Source of the DNA: Pedobacter mendelii
GTDB lineage: Bacteria; Bacteroidota; Bacteroidia; Sphingobacteriales; Sphingobacteriaceae
Direction of reading: 5' to 3'
Length of the DNA stretch: 64,000 nt
NCBI RefSeq assembly: GCF_014635725.1
Contig: NZ_BMDJ01000009.1
Coordinates: 1-64,000, forward strand
Shown here: positions 17,878 to 26,423 of the stretch, piece by piece
Numbering within the stretch: position 1 is the stretch's first letter
How the letters are laid out: every line of letters begins with the position of its first letter
Made by a program: the position numbers and the translations under genes
Notes under the pieces: model-generated
What the model was told of the DNA's origin: nothing
What the model saw: only the letters and a program-made list of their open reading frames with translations
Databases searched by the model: none

Positions 17878-18756
17878 ATGAACAAATTATTTCACCAAAT
17901 AACTATTTTTATGTTAGTAGAATCGCTTTTATTTATATGGTCTACACCGGCAAATGCCCAGCAATATAATGATATGGAAACACATAAAATAGCAGCTTAT
18001 GCACCTATAAATGGAATTAAAATGTTTTATGAGGTTTATGGTGATGGTGAAATTCCTCTAATTTTAATTCACGGCGGTGGTTCGACTATCGAAACGTCTT
18101 TCGGGAATTTGATACCCTTACTTGCGGATTACGGGAAAATAATAGCAGTGGAACTTCAGGCACACGGAAGAACAAGCGATAGAGATGCCCCTGAAACTTT
18201 TGAACAAGATGCAGATGATGTTGCAGCATTAATTAAATACCTCAAAATAGAAAAAGCGAATATTTTAGGATTTAGTAATGGGGGCACAACCACCCTGCGA
18301 ATTGCAATAAGACATCCCGAGATCGTTAATAAAATTGTGGCAATTTCTGCAGCTTACAAAAGAGATGGTTTGATTTCTGGTTTCTTCGAAGAGATGCAAC
18401 ATGCATCGCTGGATAATATGCCTGAGCCCTTAAAAAAAGCTTACTTGAAGGTTAATCCAAATCAAAATGGTTTGAAAACTATGTTCGAGAAAGATAAAAA
18501 CCGGATGATTAATTTCAAGGATTATTCAAACGAAAGCATCAAATCAATCAAAGCTAAAACTTTATTTATTGTTGCTAATAAAGATGTTATCACAGTTGAG
18601 CATACCGTAAAGATGTCGCAATTAATTCCAAATGCACAATTAACCGTTCTACCGGGAATTCATGGCTCATGCATCGGCGAAGTTTGTACGGCCGTTAAAG
18701 GAAGCAAAATGCCTGAAGCAACATCCATATTAATTAAAGAGTTTTTAAAGGAATAA
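17878..18756 (+). CDS. Secreted alpha/beta hydrolase
   Basis: This 292-residue protein has an N-terminal signal peptide ending near 'STPANAQQ', so it is probably periplasmic. The alpha/beta-hydrolase fold is shown by the oxyanion region 'LILIHGGGST' (about 61-70), the nucleophile elbow 'GFSNGG' (Ser about 139), an acid in 'VANKDVIT' and the catalytic His in 'LPGIHGSC'. Substrate is unknown; esterase or lactonase activity is plausible. It is monocistronic, with a TAnnTTTG element upstream and a terminator at 18777-18808. Confidence 0.85.
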   Translation: MNKLFHQITIFMLVESLLFIWSTPANAQQYNDMETHKIAAYAPINGIKMFYEVYGDGEIPLILIHGGGSTIETSFGNLIPLLADYGKIIAVELQAHGRTSDRDAPETFEQDADDVAALIKYLKIEKANILGFSNGGTTTLRIAIRHPEIVNKIVAISAAYKRDGLISGFFEEMQHASLDNMPEPLKKAYLKVNPNQNGLKTMFEKDKNRMINFKDYSNESIKSIKAKTLFIVANKDVITVEHTVKMSQLIPNAQLTVLPGIHGSCIGEVCTAVKGSKMPEATSILIKEFLKE

Positions 18757-18776
18757 CTGAGAATTCTCAAAAAGAT

Positions 18777-18808
18777 AAAGGCATCAATTCGAATCGAACG
18801 ATGCCTTT
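18777..18808 (+). terminator. Terminator after the alpha/beta hydrolase gene
   Basis: A 9-bp stem, AAAGGCATC (18777-18785) with GATGCCTTT (18800-18808), is followed by T. It sits between convergent genes and may act on both. Confidence 0.75.
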
Positions 18809-18830
18809 TACTAATTCCGGGACATTATTA

Positions 18831-19403
18831 TTATTGAATTTTAACCAATTTTACTAAATAGCCATTGCTTCGGTTATTGGGATCGTGTATTACGGTTGCA
18901 TCTATTAAAACCTGGGCTGCATACTGGGAATCTGTTTGAAACTTTGAACGTAAAGCCAAAACATCTTCCAGTTGCTTTTTAACAGCATCGTTCTCTGGTC
19001 TCAGAATATAACTACCATAATAAAAAATCTGATTTTCTAATCGAACAGCAATTGTTGTAGAGAAGATGCTACTGGTTTTTAGTGAAATGTTAAAGGACTC
19101 GGTTCCTGTGTAAACTGCTTTACTGATAACTTTTACAAATTTATACCATCTACTGGGGCCATCCTGAGGAGGTACTTCGGGTATATAAACTTCAGCTTTT
19201 ACTTTATAAGTATTTCCTAATTCCCTTTCATCGAATCCCTCTAAATAAGTTGTAATAAGTGTTTTTTTGGGCAATGTGTAAATCATTTGTCCGCCTGAAT
19301 CAGCATAATGATCAACGAATAATTCTATAACTTGTCCATTTTCAGAATCTTTTTTGCATCCGAAAGATAATATCATCAGCAATAACAAAGGGAGATAGCG
19401 CAT
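18831..19403 (-). CDS. Lipoprotein of unknown function
   Basis: The start at 19403 (MRYLPLLLLMILSFGCKK) gives a good lipoprotein signal with Cys about residue 16; the track-length start 14 codons upstream would spoil it. The 190-residue product has a beta-rich mature part with 'VEVYIPEVPPQ'-like segments and a C-terminal 'DPNNRSNGYLVKLVKIQ'. No family is recognised. It stands alone and converges with the hydrolase gene. Confidence 0.65.
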   Translation of the reverse strand: MRYLPLLLLMILSFGCKKDSENGQVIELFVDHYADSGGQMIYTLPKKTLITTYLEGFDERELGNTYKVKAEVYIPEVPPQDGPSRWYKFVKVISKAVYTGTESFNISLKTSSIFSTTIAVRLENQIFYYGSYILRPENDAVKKQLEDVLALRSKFQTDSQYAAQVLIDATVIHDPNNRSNGYLVKLVKIQ

Positions 19404-19538
19404 AATATAATTGTTAGGTGGTTTATAAATGTTAAACGATGCCACATTTAAAAACGCTACTCTAAAATTAGTTATTTATTAAAGTAATTCTGTCGAAATT
19501 AAATTTCTTCGTTATTAAAAAGTTACGCAGTCAGGTAA

Positions 19539-19567
19539 TTGTTAGTCATGCTTTAAAATTATATTTG
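19539..19567 (+). promoter_or_regulatory. Bacteroidota-type promoter of the metalloprotease gene
   Basis: A TTG (19539-19541) lies 18 bases before TATATTTG (19560-19567), matching the -33/-7 layout. It overlaps the more upstream in-frame start at 19565, which supports the later start at 19637. Confidence 0.55.
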
Positions 19568-19636
19568 CTAAGCAACAGAATTGTGTCCTCCACATTACTG
19601 AATGCGCTTCTTAGAACCAAACTAAAACTATTCCAC

Positions 19637-22147
19637 ATGATTAAAAAATTTTACGCTTTAGCCGTGCTTGTGCCCTTATTTGCCTGCGAACCACTGCATG
19701 CACAAACTGCACCTGCAGGCGGACGAACGCAGTCGACAGTTCCCGCAACCAGTATTTCTGCTTTTACAAAAGACTTTAAGAAGCAGGAGGGTTATTTTAA
19801 TTTTTATTACGATGAAAAAACAGGAAAAGTCTTTTTAGAAATTTCTCAGTTTGATAAAGATTTTCTGTATTTCAGTTCGCTAACAGATGGCGCAGGTAGA
19901 AATGCAGAACGTGGTGGTGCTGCTGCAAATGTTGCCCGTTTTATAAAAGTTGGGCCGAAAGTCTTTTTAATGGAACCAAATTTTGCCTATCGTGCGGGCA
20001 ATGGTAATCCTGATGAAGTTAAAACTGTTGAAGGCTCCTTTGCAAAATCTATAATTTGGGGTTTTGCGCCAGTAGCGATAGAAGGTGGCAAGGCTTTAAT
20101 AGATCTTACGCCGTTTATTATTCGCGATAGCCAGAATATTGGTGCAACAATTGGCGCTCCCGCGTCATCTGGAGGCGCAGGCGGAAGAGGGGCAGCAACA
20201 GGAGGAGGAACTTATCGTGTAGATGAAAGCCGTTCTGCAGTTTATTTGCAAAATACTAAAAACTTCCCGAAAAACACGGAGTTTGAAGCCATGCTTACTT
20301 TTACTGGCGGTGCGCCAAGTGGTCGGGGCAATATAGCGCCAGATGCCAATGCGGTTACCGTTAGGATGCATCAGTCTTTTGTTGAATTGCCCGATGATAA
20401 TTTCAAACAGCGCAAATTCGATCCTCGTTCAAGCTATCAGTTATTTAGTTATACCGATTTTTCTGCGCCAATGTCTGAACCTTTGGTTAAGCGCTTTACA
20501 CGCAGGCATCGATTAGAAAAAAAAGATCCAAATGCCAAAATTGGCGAAGCGGTTAAACCTATTGTTTATTACATTGATAGGGGTGCGCCTGCTCCAATTA
20601 AGAAGGCATTAATAGAAGGTGGTGCATTTTGGAATGAAGCTTTCGAAGCTGCGGGTTATAAAAATGCTTTTCAGGTAAAAGAATTGCCTGAAGGTGCCGA
20701 TCCAATGGATATTCGCTATAATGTTGTTAACTGGATTACCCGTGCGGGAAGTCCGCGGGCATTTTCTTATGGCTCATCTTATAGCGACCCAAGAACTGGC
20801 GAAATTATTAAAGGCGTAGTAACCTTAGGTTCCGATCGCCATCGCCAGGATTATTTAATTGCCGAAGGTTTATTGCAGCCTTATACAGATGGAAAACCTA
20901 TTAGTAAAGTGATGGAGGAAATGGCTATTTCTCGGATAAGACAACTATCAGCTCATGAAATTGGCCATACATTAGGCTTAAACCATAACTTTGCGGCAAG
21001 TCCGAAAGAACGTGCTTCTGTAATGGATTATCCATTTCCACGAATTAAGCAGAAAGCTGATGGCAGCATAGATCTTTCTGATGCTTATGCAAAAGGTATA
21101 GGTAGCTGGGATAAAAGAGCCATTATGTGGGGTTACAGCGATTTCCCGAAAGGGGCTGATGAAAATGCCGAATTGGATAAGATCATGAATGAAACTTTAA
21201 AGCAAGGTTTTCAATACATTCCTGATATCGGCGGCTATACGCATCCAAATGCAAATCAGTGGGAAGATGGTGAAAATACGATAACAGAACTGAATCGGTT
21301 GATGAAAATCCGCAGGCAGGTTTTGGATAATTTCTCGGAAAAAGCAATCGTTAAAGATGCGCCAATGGCGACTATCGAAGAAGTTTTGGTGCCGATTTAT
21401 TTGCTGCATCGCTATGAGATTGAAGCTGTGGCCAAAAATATCGGCGGACTATATTTCACCCATGCCGTTAAAAATGATGGTCAGAAGCCAACTAAAATGG
21501 TTGAGCCTGCACAACAATGGGCTGCGTTTGATGCTTTAATGGCAACAGTGAGTCCTGAAGCTTTAGCTTTACCCGAAAGTTTAATTCAAAAAATACCACC
21601 TCGTCCATCAGGTTATCCTGCCTCAGCAGAAACGTTTAGTGGTTACACCGGGCCAACTTTCGACCCAATTGCAACTGCCGAAGCTGCTGCGAACGAAACC
21701 ATTTCTTCCTTGCTAAATCCTGAACGTGCCTCGCGTTTGGTAGAATATAATTCACGCGATTCGGAGCAGCCTGGTTTAATGGCGGTAATAGAAAAACTGC
21801 TTGCAAAAACCTGGAAAGCAGAATCTGTATTAGGTTATAAAGGGCAATTGCAGGTAATGGTAAATAACCTTACTTTAAAATATTTATTGCAACTTGCGGC
21901 AAATTCTCGTTCAGGAGAAAATGTTAGAGGCGAGGCTTTACTTGAGATTTCTGAATTAAAATCGTGGATGATTGGGAAATTGAGTGGCGCTGCTCCAAAA
22001 CAAAAAGCAAATATTTTATATGGCTTATCTCAAATAAAAGAATTCGAAGAATCGCCTTCAAAATTCCAGCCTGAACCTGCACAGGTAATGCCCCCGGGTG
22101 CACCAATTGGTATGGGTGGAATGGATTTTATAGATGACTGGAAGTAA
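19637..22147 (+). CDS. Zinc-dependent metalloprotease, DUF5117/DUF5118 type
   Basis: Starting at 19637 (MIKKFYALAVLVPLFACEP), this 836-residue protein has a signal sequence, and a cysteine near residue 17 could make it a lipoprotein. The metzincin zinc motif HEIGHTLGLNH lies at about residues 440-450, followed by 'SVMDYP', the Met-turn-like segment. N-terminal beta domains and a C-terminal helical region match the DUF5118-DUF5117-metalloprotease-DUF4953 layout common in Bacteroidota. A Gly/Ala-rich loop (about residues 178-195) interrupts the N-terminal part. It acts outside the cytoplasm; substrate unknown. It is monocistronic with its own promoter and terminator. Confidence 0.88.
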   Translation: MIKKFYALAVLVPLFACEPLHAQTAPAGGRTQSTVPATSISAFTKDFKKQEGYFNFYYDEKTGKVFLEISQFDKDFLYFSSLTDGAGRNAERGGAAANVARFIKVGPKVFLMEPNFAYRAGNGNPDEVKTVEGSFAKSIIWGFAPVAIEGGKALIDLTPFIIRDSQNIGATIGAPASSGGAGGRGAATGGGTYRVDESRSAVYLQNTKNFPKNTEFEAMLTFTGGAPSGRGNIAPDANAVTVRMHQSFVELPDDNFKQRKFDPRSSYQLFSYTDFSAPMSEPLVKRFTRRHRLEKKDPNAKIGEAVKPIVYYIDRGAPAPIKKALIEGGAFWNEAFEAAGYKNAFQVKELPEGADPMDIRYNVVNWITRAGSPRAFSYGSSYSDPRTGEIIKGVVTLGSDRHRQDYLIAEGLLQPYTDGKPISKVMEEMAISRIRQLSAHEIGHTLGLNHNFAASPKERASVMDYPFPRIKQKADGSIDLSDAYAKGIGSWDKRAIMWGYSDFPKGADENAELDKIMNETLKQGFQYIPDIGGYTHPNANQWEDGENTITELNRLMKIRRQVLDNFSEKAIVKDAPMATIEEVLVPIYLLHRYEIEAVAKNIGGLYFTHAVKNDGQKPTKMVEPAQQWAAFDALMATVSPEALALPESLIQKIPPRPSGYPASAETFSGYTGPTFDPIATAEAAANETISSLLNPERASRLVEYNSRDSEQPGLMAVIEKLLAKTWKAESVLGYKGQLQVMVNNLTLKYLLQLAANSRSGENVRGEALLEISELKSWMIGKLSGAAPKQKANILYGLSQIKEFEESPSKFQPEPAQVMPPGAPIGMGGMDFIDDWK

Positions 22148-22165
22148 GAAATTAATTTAAAAATT

Positions 22166-22195
22166 AAAGCATCAATCAGAAATGGTTGATGCTTT
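22166..22195 (+). terminator. Terminator after the metalloprotease gene
   Basis: A 10-bp stem, AAAGCATCAA (22166-22175) with TTGATGCTTT (22186-22195), is followed by further T residues. It stands between convergent genes. Confidence 0.8.
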
Positions 22196-22216
22196 TTTAT
22201 GCCCAATAATTTCAAA

Positions 22217-22714
22217 TCAAATATCCTTTATGTTATCCGTAGCTGTAATTCCTCCATCAACCCAAGTCCATTCTATAGTTTCGTATGCGAAAGATACCTC
22301 TTCATACTCTACATATTTTGCCAAATCTGGGTCTTTCACGTTAGGCATAACAAATTTGATATTGATAATACGGGCATTTGTAAGTTTTACAGTATATTTT
22401 TGTGTTTCGGCTCCGCTACCAATTGCTGTCTTTATTTGTGTTCCCCAAAATTCAAGTTTCCATTCAGTTATGCTGTCGTTGCTTGCTAAAATATTGTATA
22501 ATAAAGGTGATGATTTATCGAGCTCTTTAGTGATGATGAAGGGTGAATGAATTTTTCGGCCAACAGCCATTGCAGTTGACGGATTTGAAGGTGTACTCAA
22601 TTGATGAGAAGCTGCTATGACTAAAATTTTACCTTCTCTACCTTTTTGAACTACCGATCCTTTTATTTCTCCGTTTCTTTTGCCTTTAAGCGTTAAATAT
22701 GCGTTAAGTGCCAT
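22217..22714 (-). CDS. Orphan Hcp1-type T6SS tube protein
   Basis: This 165-residue protein has the Hcp1 pattern found mainly in proteobacterial T6SS. It starts 'MALNAYLTLKGKRNGEIKGS', has 'GRKIHSPFIITKELDKSSPLLYNIL' (the K-x-x-D-K-x-S-P-x-L-Y block), and ends with 'EEVSFAYETIEWTW', all hallmark Hcp segments. It is clearly different in sequence from the TssD proteins at the left edge. No sheath or VgrG genes flank it, so it is an orphan. It may be a secreted Hcp-like effector carrier, a tube variant for the same machine, or a relic. There is no signal peptide. Confidence 0.8.
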   Translation of the reverse strand: MALNAYLTLKGKRNGEIKGSVVQKGREGKILVIAASHQLSTPSNPSTAMAVGRKIHSPFIITKELDKSSPLLYNILASNDSITEWKLEFWGTQIKTAIGSGAETQKYTVKLTNARIINIKFVMPNVKDPDLAKYVEYEEVSFAYETIEWTWVDGGITATDNIKDI

Positions 22715-22840
22715 AATGTTTTTTTGTTTAAGGTTTACAGCGTGATTAGTTAATTTTAAATATACTGATTATTAATGTTTTACATCATAAAAATATCTTT
22801 TTTGAACATGCAAAGAGAACGTTTCTAAATTAAAATGAAA

Positions 22841-22872
22841 TTGTGTTCTCAATGGCCAATTTTTTAATTTTG
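22841..22872 (+). promoter_or_regulatory. Promoter of the CDGSH gene
   Basis: TTG at 22841-22843, a 21-base spacer and TAATTTTG at 22865-22872 match the Bacteroidota consensus. The ATG follows 18 bases later. Confidence 0.55.
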
Positions 22873-22890
22873 TAGTAAACAAAACATAAT

Positions 22891-23115
22891 ATGTCCAAGA
22901 CAAAACTTACAATTAATAATAACGGATCAGTTAAAATAGAGGGCGATTTTGAAATCGTAGATAGAAGTGGTAACGAATATGGTTTGCAAGGCAGAACAGT
23001 TCTTTCGATTTGCAGATGCGGATTATCTAAAAACAAACCTTTTTGCGATGGTGCACACAATGGCCATTTTGAACATGAAGCAATAGCTTTCGATCTTCCT
23101 CCGAAGAAAGTTTAA
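22891..23115 (+). CDS. CDGSH iron-sulfur domain protein
   Basis: This 74-residue protein carries a complete CDGSH motif, 'CRCGLSKNKPFCDGAH' (about residues 42-57): the three cysteines and the histidine ligate a [2Fe-2S] cluster as in mitoNEET. It ends with a hydrophobic strand. Small single-domain bacterial CDGSH proteins are soluble redox or Fe-S transfer proteins, but the partner is unknown. It is monocistronic with a good promoter, and an inverted repeat follows. Confidence 0.88.
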   Translation: MSKTKLTINNNGSVKIEGDFEIVDRSGNEYGLQGRTVLSICRCGLSKNKPFCDGAHNGHFEHEAIAFDLPPKKV

Positions 23116-23130
23116 AATGCTGTAATTCTT

Positions 23131-23169
23131 AGTCTGTCGAAATACTATTATGAAGAACTTCGACAGTCT
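23131..23169. repeat. Imperfect inverted repeat with TTCGACAG arms
   Basis: AGTCTGTCGAA (23131-23141) and TTCGACAGTCT (23159-23169) pair 10 of 11 bases. It sits between convergent genes, may terminate both, and shares the TTCGACA core with the larger element at 24508-24578. Confidence 0.55.
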
Positions 23170-23190
23170 AAATTTTACCAATTACATAAT

Positions 23191-23487
23191 TTATTCAGCA
23201 TCGTAAATAATTACCTTTTCAAACAAACCTCTGAATTCATCCAGGAACGCTTTATGGATTTGGTGAACCTGATAAACATCGTGGGCAGCTAAATCTTCAA
23301 AAAATAAAACCAAGCTAAAAGTATAAGTCGTGTCTACAACTGCTCTTTCTATTGGAGCAGGCATACCGATGTGAAGGGTTTTAACAACTTCTATATTTTC
23401 GAGGCTTTCCAAGCCTTTGCGGAAAGCAGTTTTGTGTTCTTCAGTGGTATCGGTTTTTAGCCAGAATAAAACGTGGTGTGCTATCAT
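23191..23487 (-). CDS. Dabb-family stress-responsive A/B-barrel protein
   Basis: This 98-residue protein matches the Dabb (dimeric alpha-beta barrel) family: it begins 'MIAHHVLFWLKTDTTEEHK', with the family's HxxFFWLK-like start, and has 'YTFSLVLFFEDLAAHDVYQVHQIHKAF' in the second half. Function in bacteria is largely unknown; plant relatives include stress proteins and olivetolic acid cyclase. It is single-gene and cytosolic. Confidence 0.85.
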   Translation of the reverse strand: MIAHHVLFWLKTDTTEEHKTAFRKGLESLENIEVVKTLHIGMPAPIERAVVDTTYTFSLVLFFEDLAAHDVYQVHQIHKAFLDEFRGLFEKVIIYDAE

Positions 23488-23637
23488 GAATTTAATTTTT
23501 TTTCAAATATAATGATAAGCTATAATCGAGTGGTTTCTATTTGTAAAATTATGCCCTAACTATCCATAAAGACATAAATTAAATAAGAATTTTATAGTGG
23601 TTTTTATCGAACAGAGTCAGAAATGATTGGTGCTTTT

Positions 23638-24441
23638 TTATGCGCTCAGCTTAGAAGGTGTAATGCCGTAAGCTTTTTTAAAGGCGAAAGAAAAATGCGA
23701 TAAATCTTTAAAGCCAACTTCAATATATACATCTGATGATTTCCATCCTTTTTCTTTTAGAAGGTAATGTGCATCTTCCAATCTTTTTTGCTGTATCCAG
23801 CGATTAGGAGAAGTTCCATAAATCTTCTCAAAATCTCTTTTAAATGTTGCCAAACTTCTTCCTGTGAGGTAAGCAAAACGGTTAATATCTACATTAAATT
23901 TATAATGCTCATTCATATATGCTTCTAAATCTATTTTGCCTGGTTCTGTGAAATCAAATAAAATATCTTTTAGTTCGGGATTTGTTTGTAATAAAATTAA
24001 AATAGCTTCCTTTACTTTTAAAGTTGTGAGCACTCTATTCAACTCACCATTATTATCCAGATAAGGTTTAACCGATTCCATATAATTGATTAATAACCTT
24101 TTCGGTTCGAGTTCTAATCCAAAAATTTTGTTGTTTGGTTTCTGCATGTGTAAATCATACTCACCGCTAACTGCTTTCAAAGTATCCTGATCTAAAATTA
24201 TTGAAATCGATTTATATTCACCACCTGGAGGAGGAAATTTCGTGTATTTTGCCAATTGATTTCTTCTGAAAAACCTAAAATCACCATCGTTAAAAACATA
24301 TTTTTTACCGCCGATAAATATTTCTGATGATCCTGAAATTACATATCCAAACGTATGATTGGGAATAAAGTGCTCACCTTCACTGCTCTTTCTATGGTAG
24401 AAAGAAAAAAGAATGCCCTTTTGTTCTGTATGATTTGCCAT
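23638..24441 (-). CDS. AraC-family transcriptional regulator
   Basis: This 267-residue regulator has an N-terminal cupin-like sensor (about 10-150, including 'HTFGYVISGSSEIFIGGKKY') and a C-terminal AraC DNA-binding domain (about 170-267). The second helix-turn-helix signature is 'SDVYIEVGFKDLSHFSFAFK', followed by 'YGITPSKL'. It lies downstream of the SDR gene on the same strand, with an inverted repeat between them, so it may act nearby, but its target is not shown. Confidence 0.85.
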   Translation of the reverse strand: MANHTEQKGILFSFYHRKSSEGEHFIPNHTFGYVISGSSEIFIGGKKYVFNDGDFRFFRRNQLAKYTKFPPPGGEYKSISIILDQDTLKAVSGEYDLHMQKPNNKIFGLELEPKRLLINYMESVKPYLDNNGELNRVLTTLKVKEAILILLQTNPELKDILFDFTEPGKIDLEAYMNEHYKFNVDINRFAYLTGRSLATFKRDFEKIYGTSPNRWIQQKRLEDAHYLLKEKGWKSSDVYIEVGFKDLSHFSFAFKKAYGITPSKLSA

Positions 24442-24507
24442 ACTTTAAAATTAGTGTATAAATTTTACTTGTGTGCCTGATAATTTTAAGAAAAACAAGT
24501 TTTATGG

Positions 24508-24578
24508 ATTGTCAAGTTGGGCTTGCCGAAATTTTTACGCTATGTTTTATAGAGCTTCGACAAGCTCAGCCTGACAAT
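24508..24578. repeat. Long intergenic inverted repeat (TTCGACAAGCTCAGCC type)
   Basis: Two 23-base arms (24508-24530 and 24556-24578) are complementary apart from about four positions, with a 25-base loop. The right arm contains TTCGACAAGCTCAGCC, a word I associate with dispersed REP-like elements in Bacteroidota. It may also terminate the SDR transcript. Confidence 0.6.
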
Positions 24579-24603
24579 TTTCATTGAGATTTTGAATTCC
24601 CTT

Positions 24604-25479
24604 TTAACGTTTAGTAAAAGATTTTCCTAATTCGGTATCAAGAAAATTGGTAGCTTCTATATGGTCGGTTGATAAACTAACCTCCATCCATTTTTCCATT
24701 TCTTCAGTTCTTGTAGCATCGGCAAACTTTAACATTCCGATTGCCTCGCTCCCTAACACTAAATGTATTGGTGGCTCCGGGTTTTCTACTAAATCTAAAA
24801 TTACTTTGGCAGCTTTTTCGGGGTCTCCCGTTGGGATGAAATTGCCGCTTTGAAAAAAATCACTTCTTTGATCTACTAGTTCATAACCTTTTATTTTTGG
24901 TGCATAAGTCATTGAATTTCCAGCCCAATCGGCACGAAAGCCACCAGGTTCTACACTTGTAACTAAAATTCCTAGAGCAGAAACTTCTTTTGCTAAAGAC
25001 TCGCTAAATCCACTAAGCCCAAATTTTGCTGCCTGATATATGCTTACACCTGCATTCCCAACGCGACCACCAACTGATGAAATTTGCAAAATCCGACCTG
25101 ATCCTTGTTTGCGCATGTAAGGTAAAACTGCTCTCGTAATTTCTATCGGAGCATATAAATTTGTTTCCAGCTGACTGCGAACTTGCTCATCAGTAAAAGC
25201 TTCGGCGGCACCAACAATTCCAAAACCTGCATTATTTACCAACACATCAATTTTTCCGAAATGTTCTGTGGCAGATTTAACTGCTAAATAAATCTGCTCG
25301 TAATTTGTTACATCTAACTTTATTGGTAAAACCTGTTTAGGGTATTTTTCTACTAAATTTTTTAATGCATCGGTGTTTCTGGCTGTGGCGGCCAGTTTAT
25401 CTCCTTTTGCTAAAACAGCTTCAGCAATGCTTCTTCCCAATCCTCGGGAACTTCCTGTAATAAACCAAACTTTTTCCAT
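24604..25479 (-). CDS. Short-chain dehydrogenase/reductase
   Basis: This 291-residue classical SDR has the glycine-rich cofactor motif 'TGSSRGLGR' (about residues 8-16), an 'NNAGFG' motif (about 86), and a catalytic Ser with 'YQAAK' (Tyr/Lys about 157-161). A basic residue after the glycine motif suggests NADP(H). The substrate is unknown. A long inverted repeat and the AraC gene follow on the same strand. Confidence 0.87.
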   Translation of the reverse strand: MEKVWFITGSSRGLGRSIAEAVLAKGDKLAATARNTDALKNLVEKYPKQVLPIKLDVTNYEQIYLAVKSATEHFGKIDVLVNNAGFGIVGAAEAFTDEQVRSQLETNLYAPIEITRAVLPYMRKQGSGRILQISSVGGRVGNAGVSIYQAAKFGLSGFSESLAKEVSALGILVTSVEPGGFRADWAGNSMTYAPKIKGYELVDQRSDFFQSGNFIPTGDPEKAAKVILDLVENPEPPIHLVLGSEAIGMLKFADATRTEEMEKWMEVSLSTDHIEATNFLDTELGKSFTKR

Positions 25480-25624
25480 TTTCTTAATTTTTGTTTAGGT
25501 CAAAGTTATGGTTATACCAAAGCTAGCGTTTTGCTAAAAGGCTCAAATTGTTTTGTTTAAAAGCTCAAGTTATTTATCGAACTATTTTGATTTTGCAATG
25601 TTAGACATAGATAATTATACATTT

Positions 25625-25819
25625 ATGGAAAAGAATAAGAAAAAGGGCAAAAATAAAAAAGGTAAAAAGAAAGGGGCTAAGAAAAATAAGCTTGGTGTTA
25701 AAAACTCACTTGTAAACAATATCAATGCCCGCAAAAAGAAAGGGAAATCGAGATCAAAAAAGAAATCCAAAATCAGCAAAAAGGCTTATAAGAAAATGCA
25801 AAGTGGATGGAAAAAATAG
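25625..25819 (+). CDS. Small lysine-rich protein
   Basis: The ATG at 25625 gives 64 residues, almost half lysine ('MEKNKKKGKNKKGKKKG'), ending 'ISKKAYKKMQSGWKK'. The upstream in-frame ATG at 25553 adds an unrelated hydrophobic stretch and is less likely. Such a polycation would bind nucleic acid or ribosomes, but no family is recognised. It is convergent with the Nudix gene, with only 8 bases between stops. Confidence 0.5.
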   Translation: MEKNKKKGKNKKGKKKGAKKNKLGVKNSLVNNINARKKKGKSRSKKKSKISKKAYKKMQSGWKK

Positions 25820-25827
25820 TATGATGA

Positions 25828-26382
25828 TTAAATTAACCCTTCTATTATCATCAGCTTTGCTTTTAAAATAGCTGCAACGCTCATCGAATCGGTAATTTCT
25901 CCTTTTAAAACCATTTGATAAGCCTCTTCGAAAGGGAGTTTTTTTACGATAAGTTGCTCTGTTTCTTCTGGCATGGAAATGCCCTGAATTAAGCCTGAGG
26001 CAATATAAACAATGCTCAGTTCATCACTAACTGAGTTGGATAAATGCATGCGTTGAATCTCTTTCCAGTTCTTGGCGCTCATGCCTGTTTCTTCCAATAA
26101 CTCTCTTCTGGCACTTTCAATAGGCTCTTTGTTTAAAGAGCCACCACCTTCAGGAATTTCCCAGCTATAAGCTTTTAAAGGATAACGATACTGACCAACC
26201 AGCCATGTGTTATAATCTTCATCTAATGGTAAAATCCCAATTGCAAAGTTTTTAAAATGAACCTCACCATAAATTCCACTCCCACCTGATGGATTTATAA
26301 CCTGATGTTCGGTTAATCGAATCCAATTGTTATCGTATTTTACTTCACTTTCGAGCGTTTGCCATGGGTTGTTTTCTTCCAT
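25828..26382 (-). CDS. Nudix hydrolase, ADP-ribose pyrophosphatase type
   Basis: This 184-residue protein has a full Nudix box (about residues 80-102): G-x5-E in 'GGSLNKE', then 'RRELLEETGM'. The 'YRYPLKAYSWEIPEGG' segment before it is typical of ADP-ribose/NDP-sugar pyrophosphatases. It would hydrolyse nucleoside diphosphates linked to another moiety, using Mg2+. It is cytosolic and single-gene. Confidence 0.88.
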   Translation of the reverse strand: MEENNPWQTLESEVKYDNNWIRLTEHQVINPSGGSGIYGEVHFKNFAIGILPLDEDYNTWLVGQYRYPLKAYSWEIPEGGGSLNKEPIESARRELLEETGMSAKNWKEIQRMHLSNSVSDELSIVYIASGLIQGISMPEETEQLIVKKLPFEEAYQMVLKGEITDSMSVAAILKAKLMIIEGLI

Positions 26383-26423
26383 GCTGCAAGATAGAAAATC
26401 AATTTATAAAATAACTGCAGGCA

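Noticed and set aside
22182..22550. Plus-strand ORF opposite the Hcp1-type gene
   Set aside because: Antisense to a clear Hcp1 family protein; no family features of its own.
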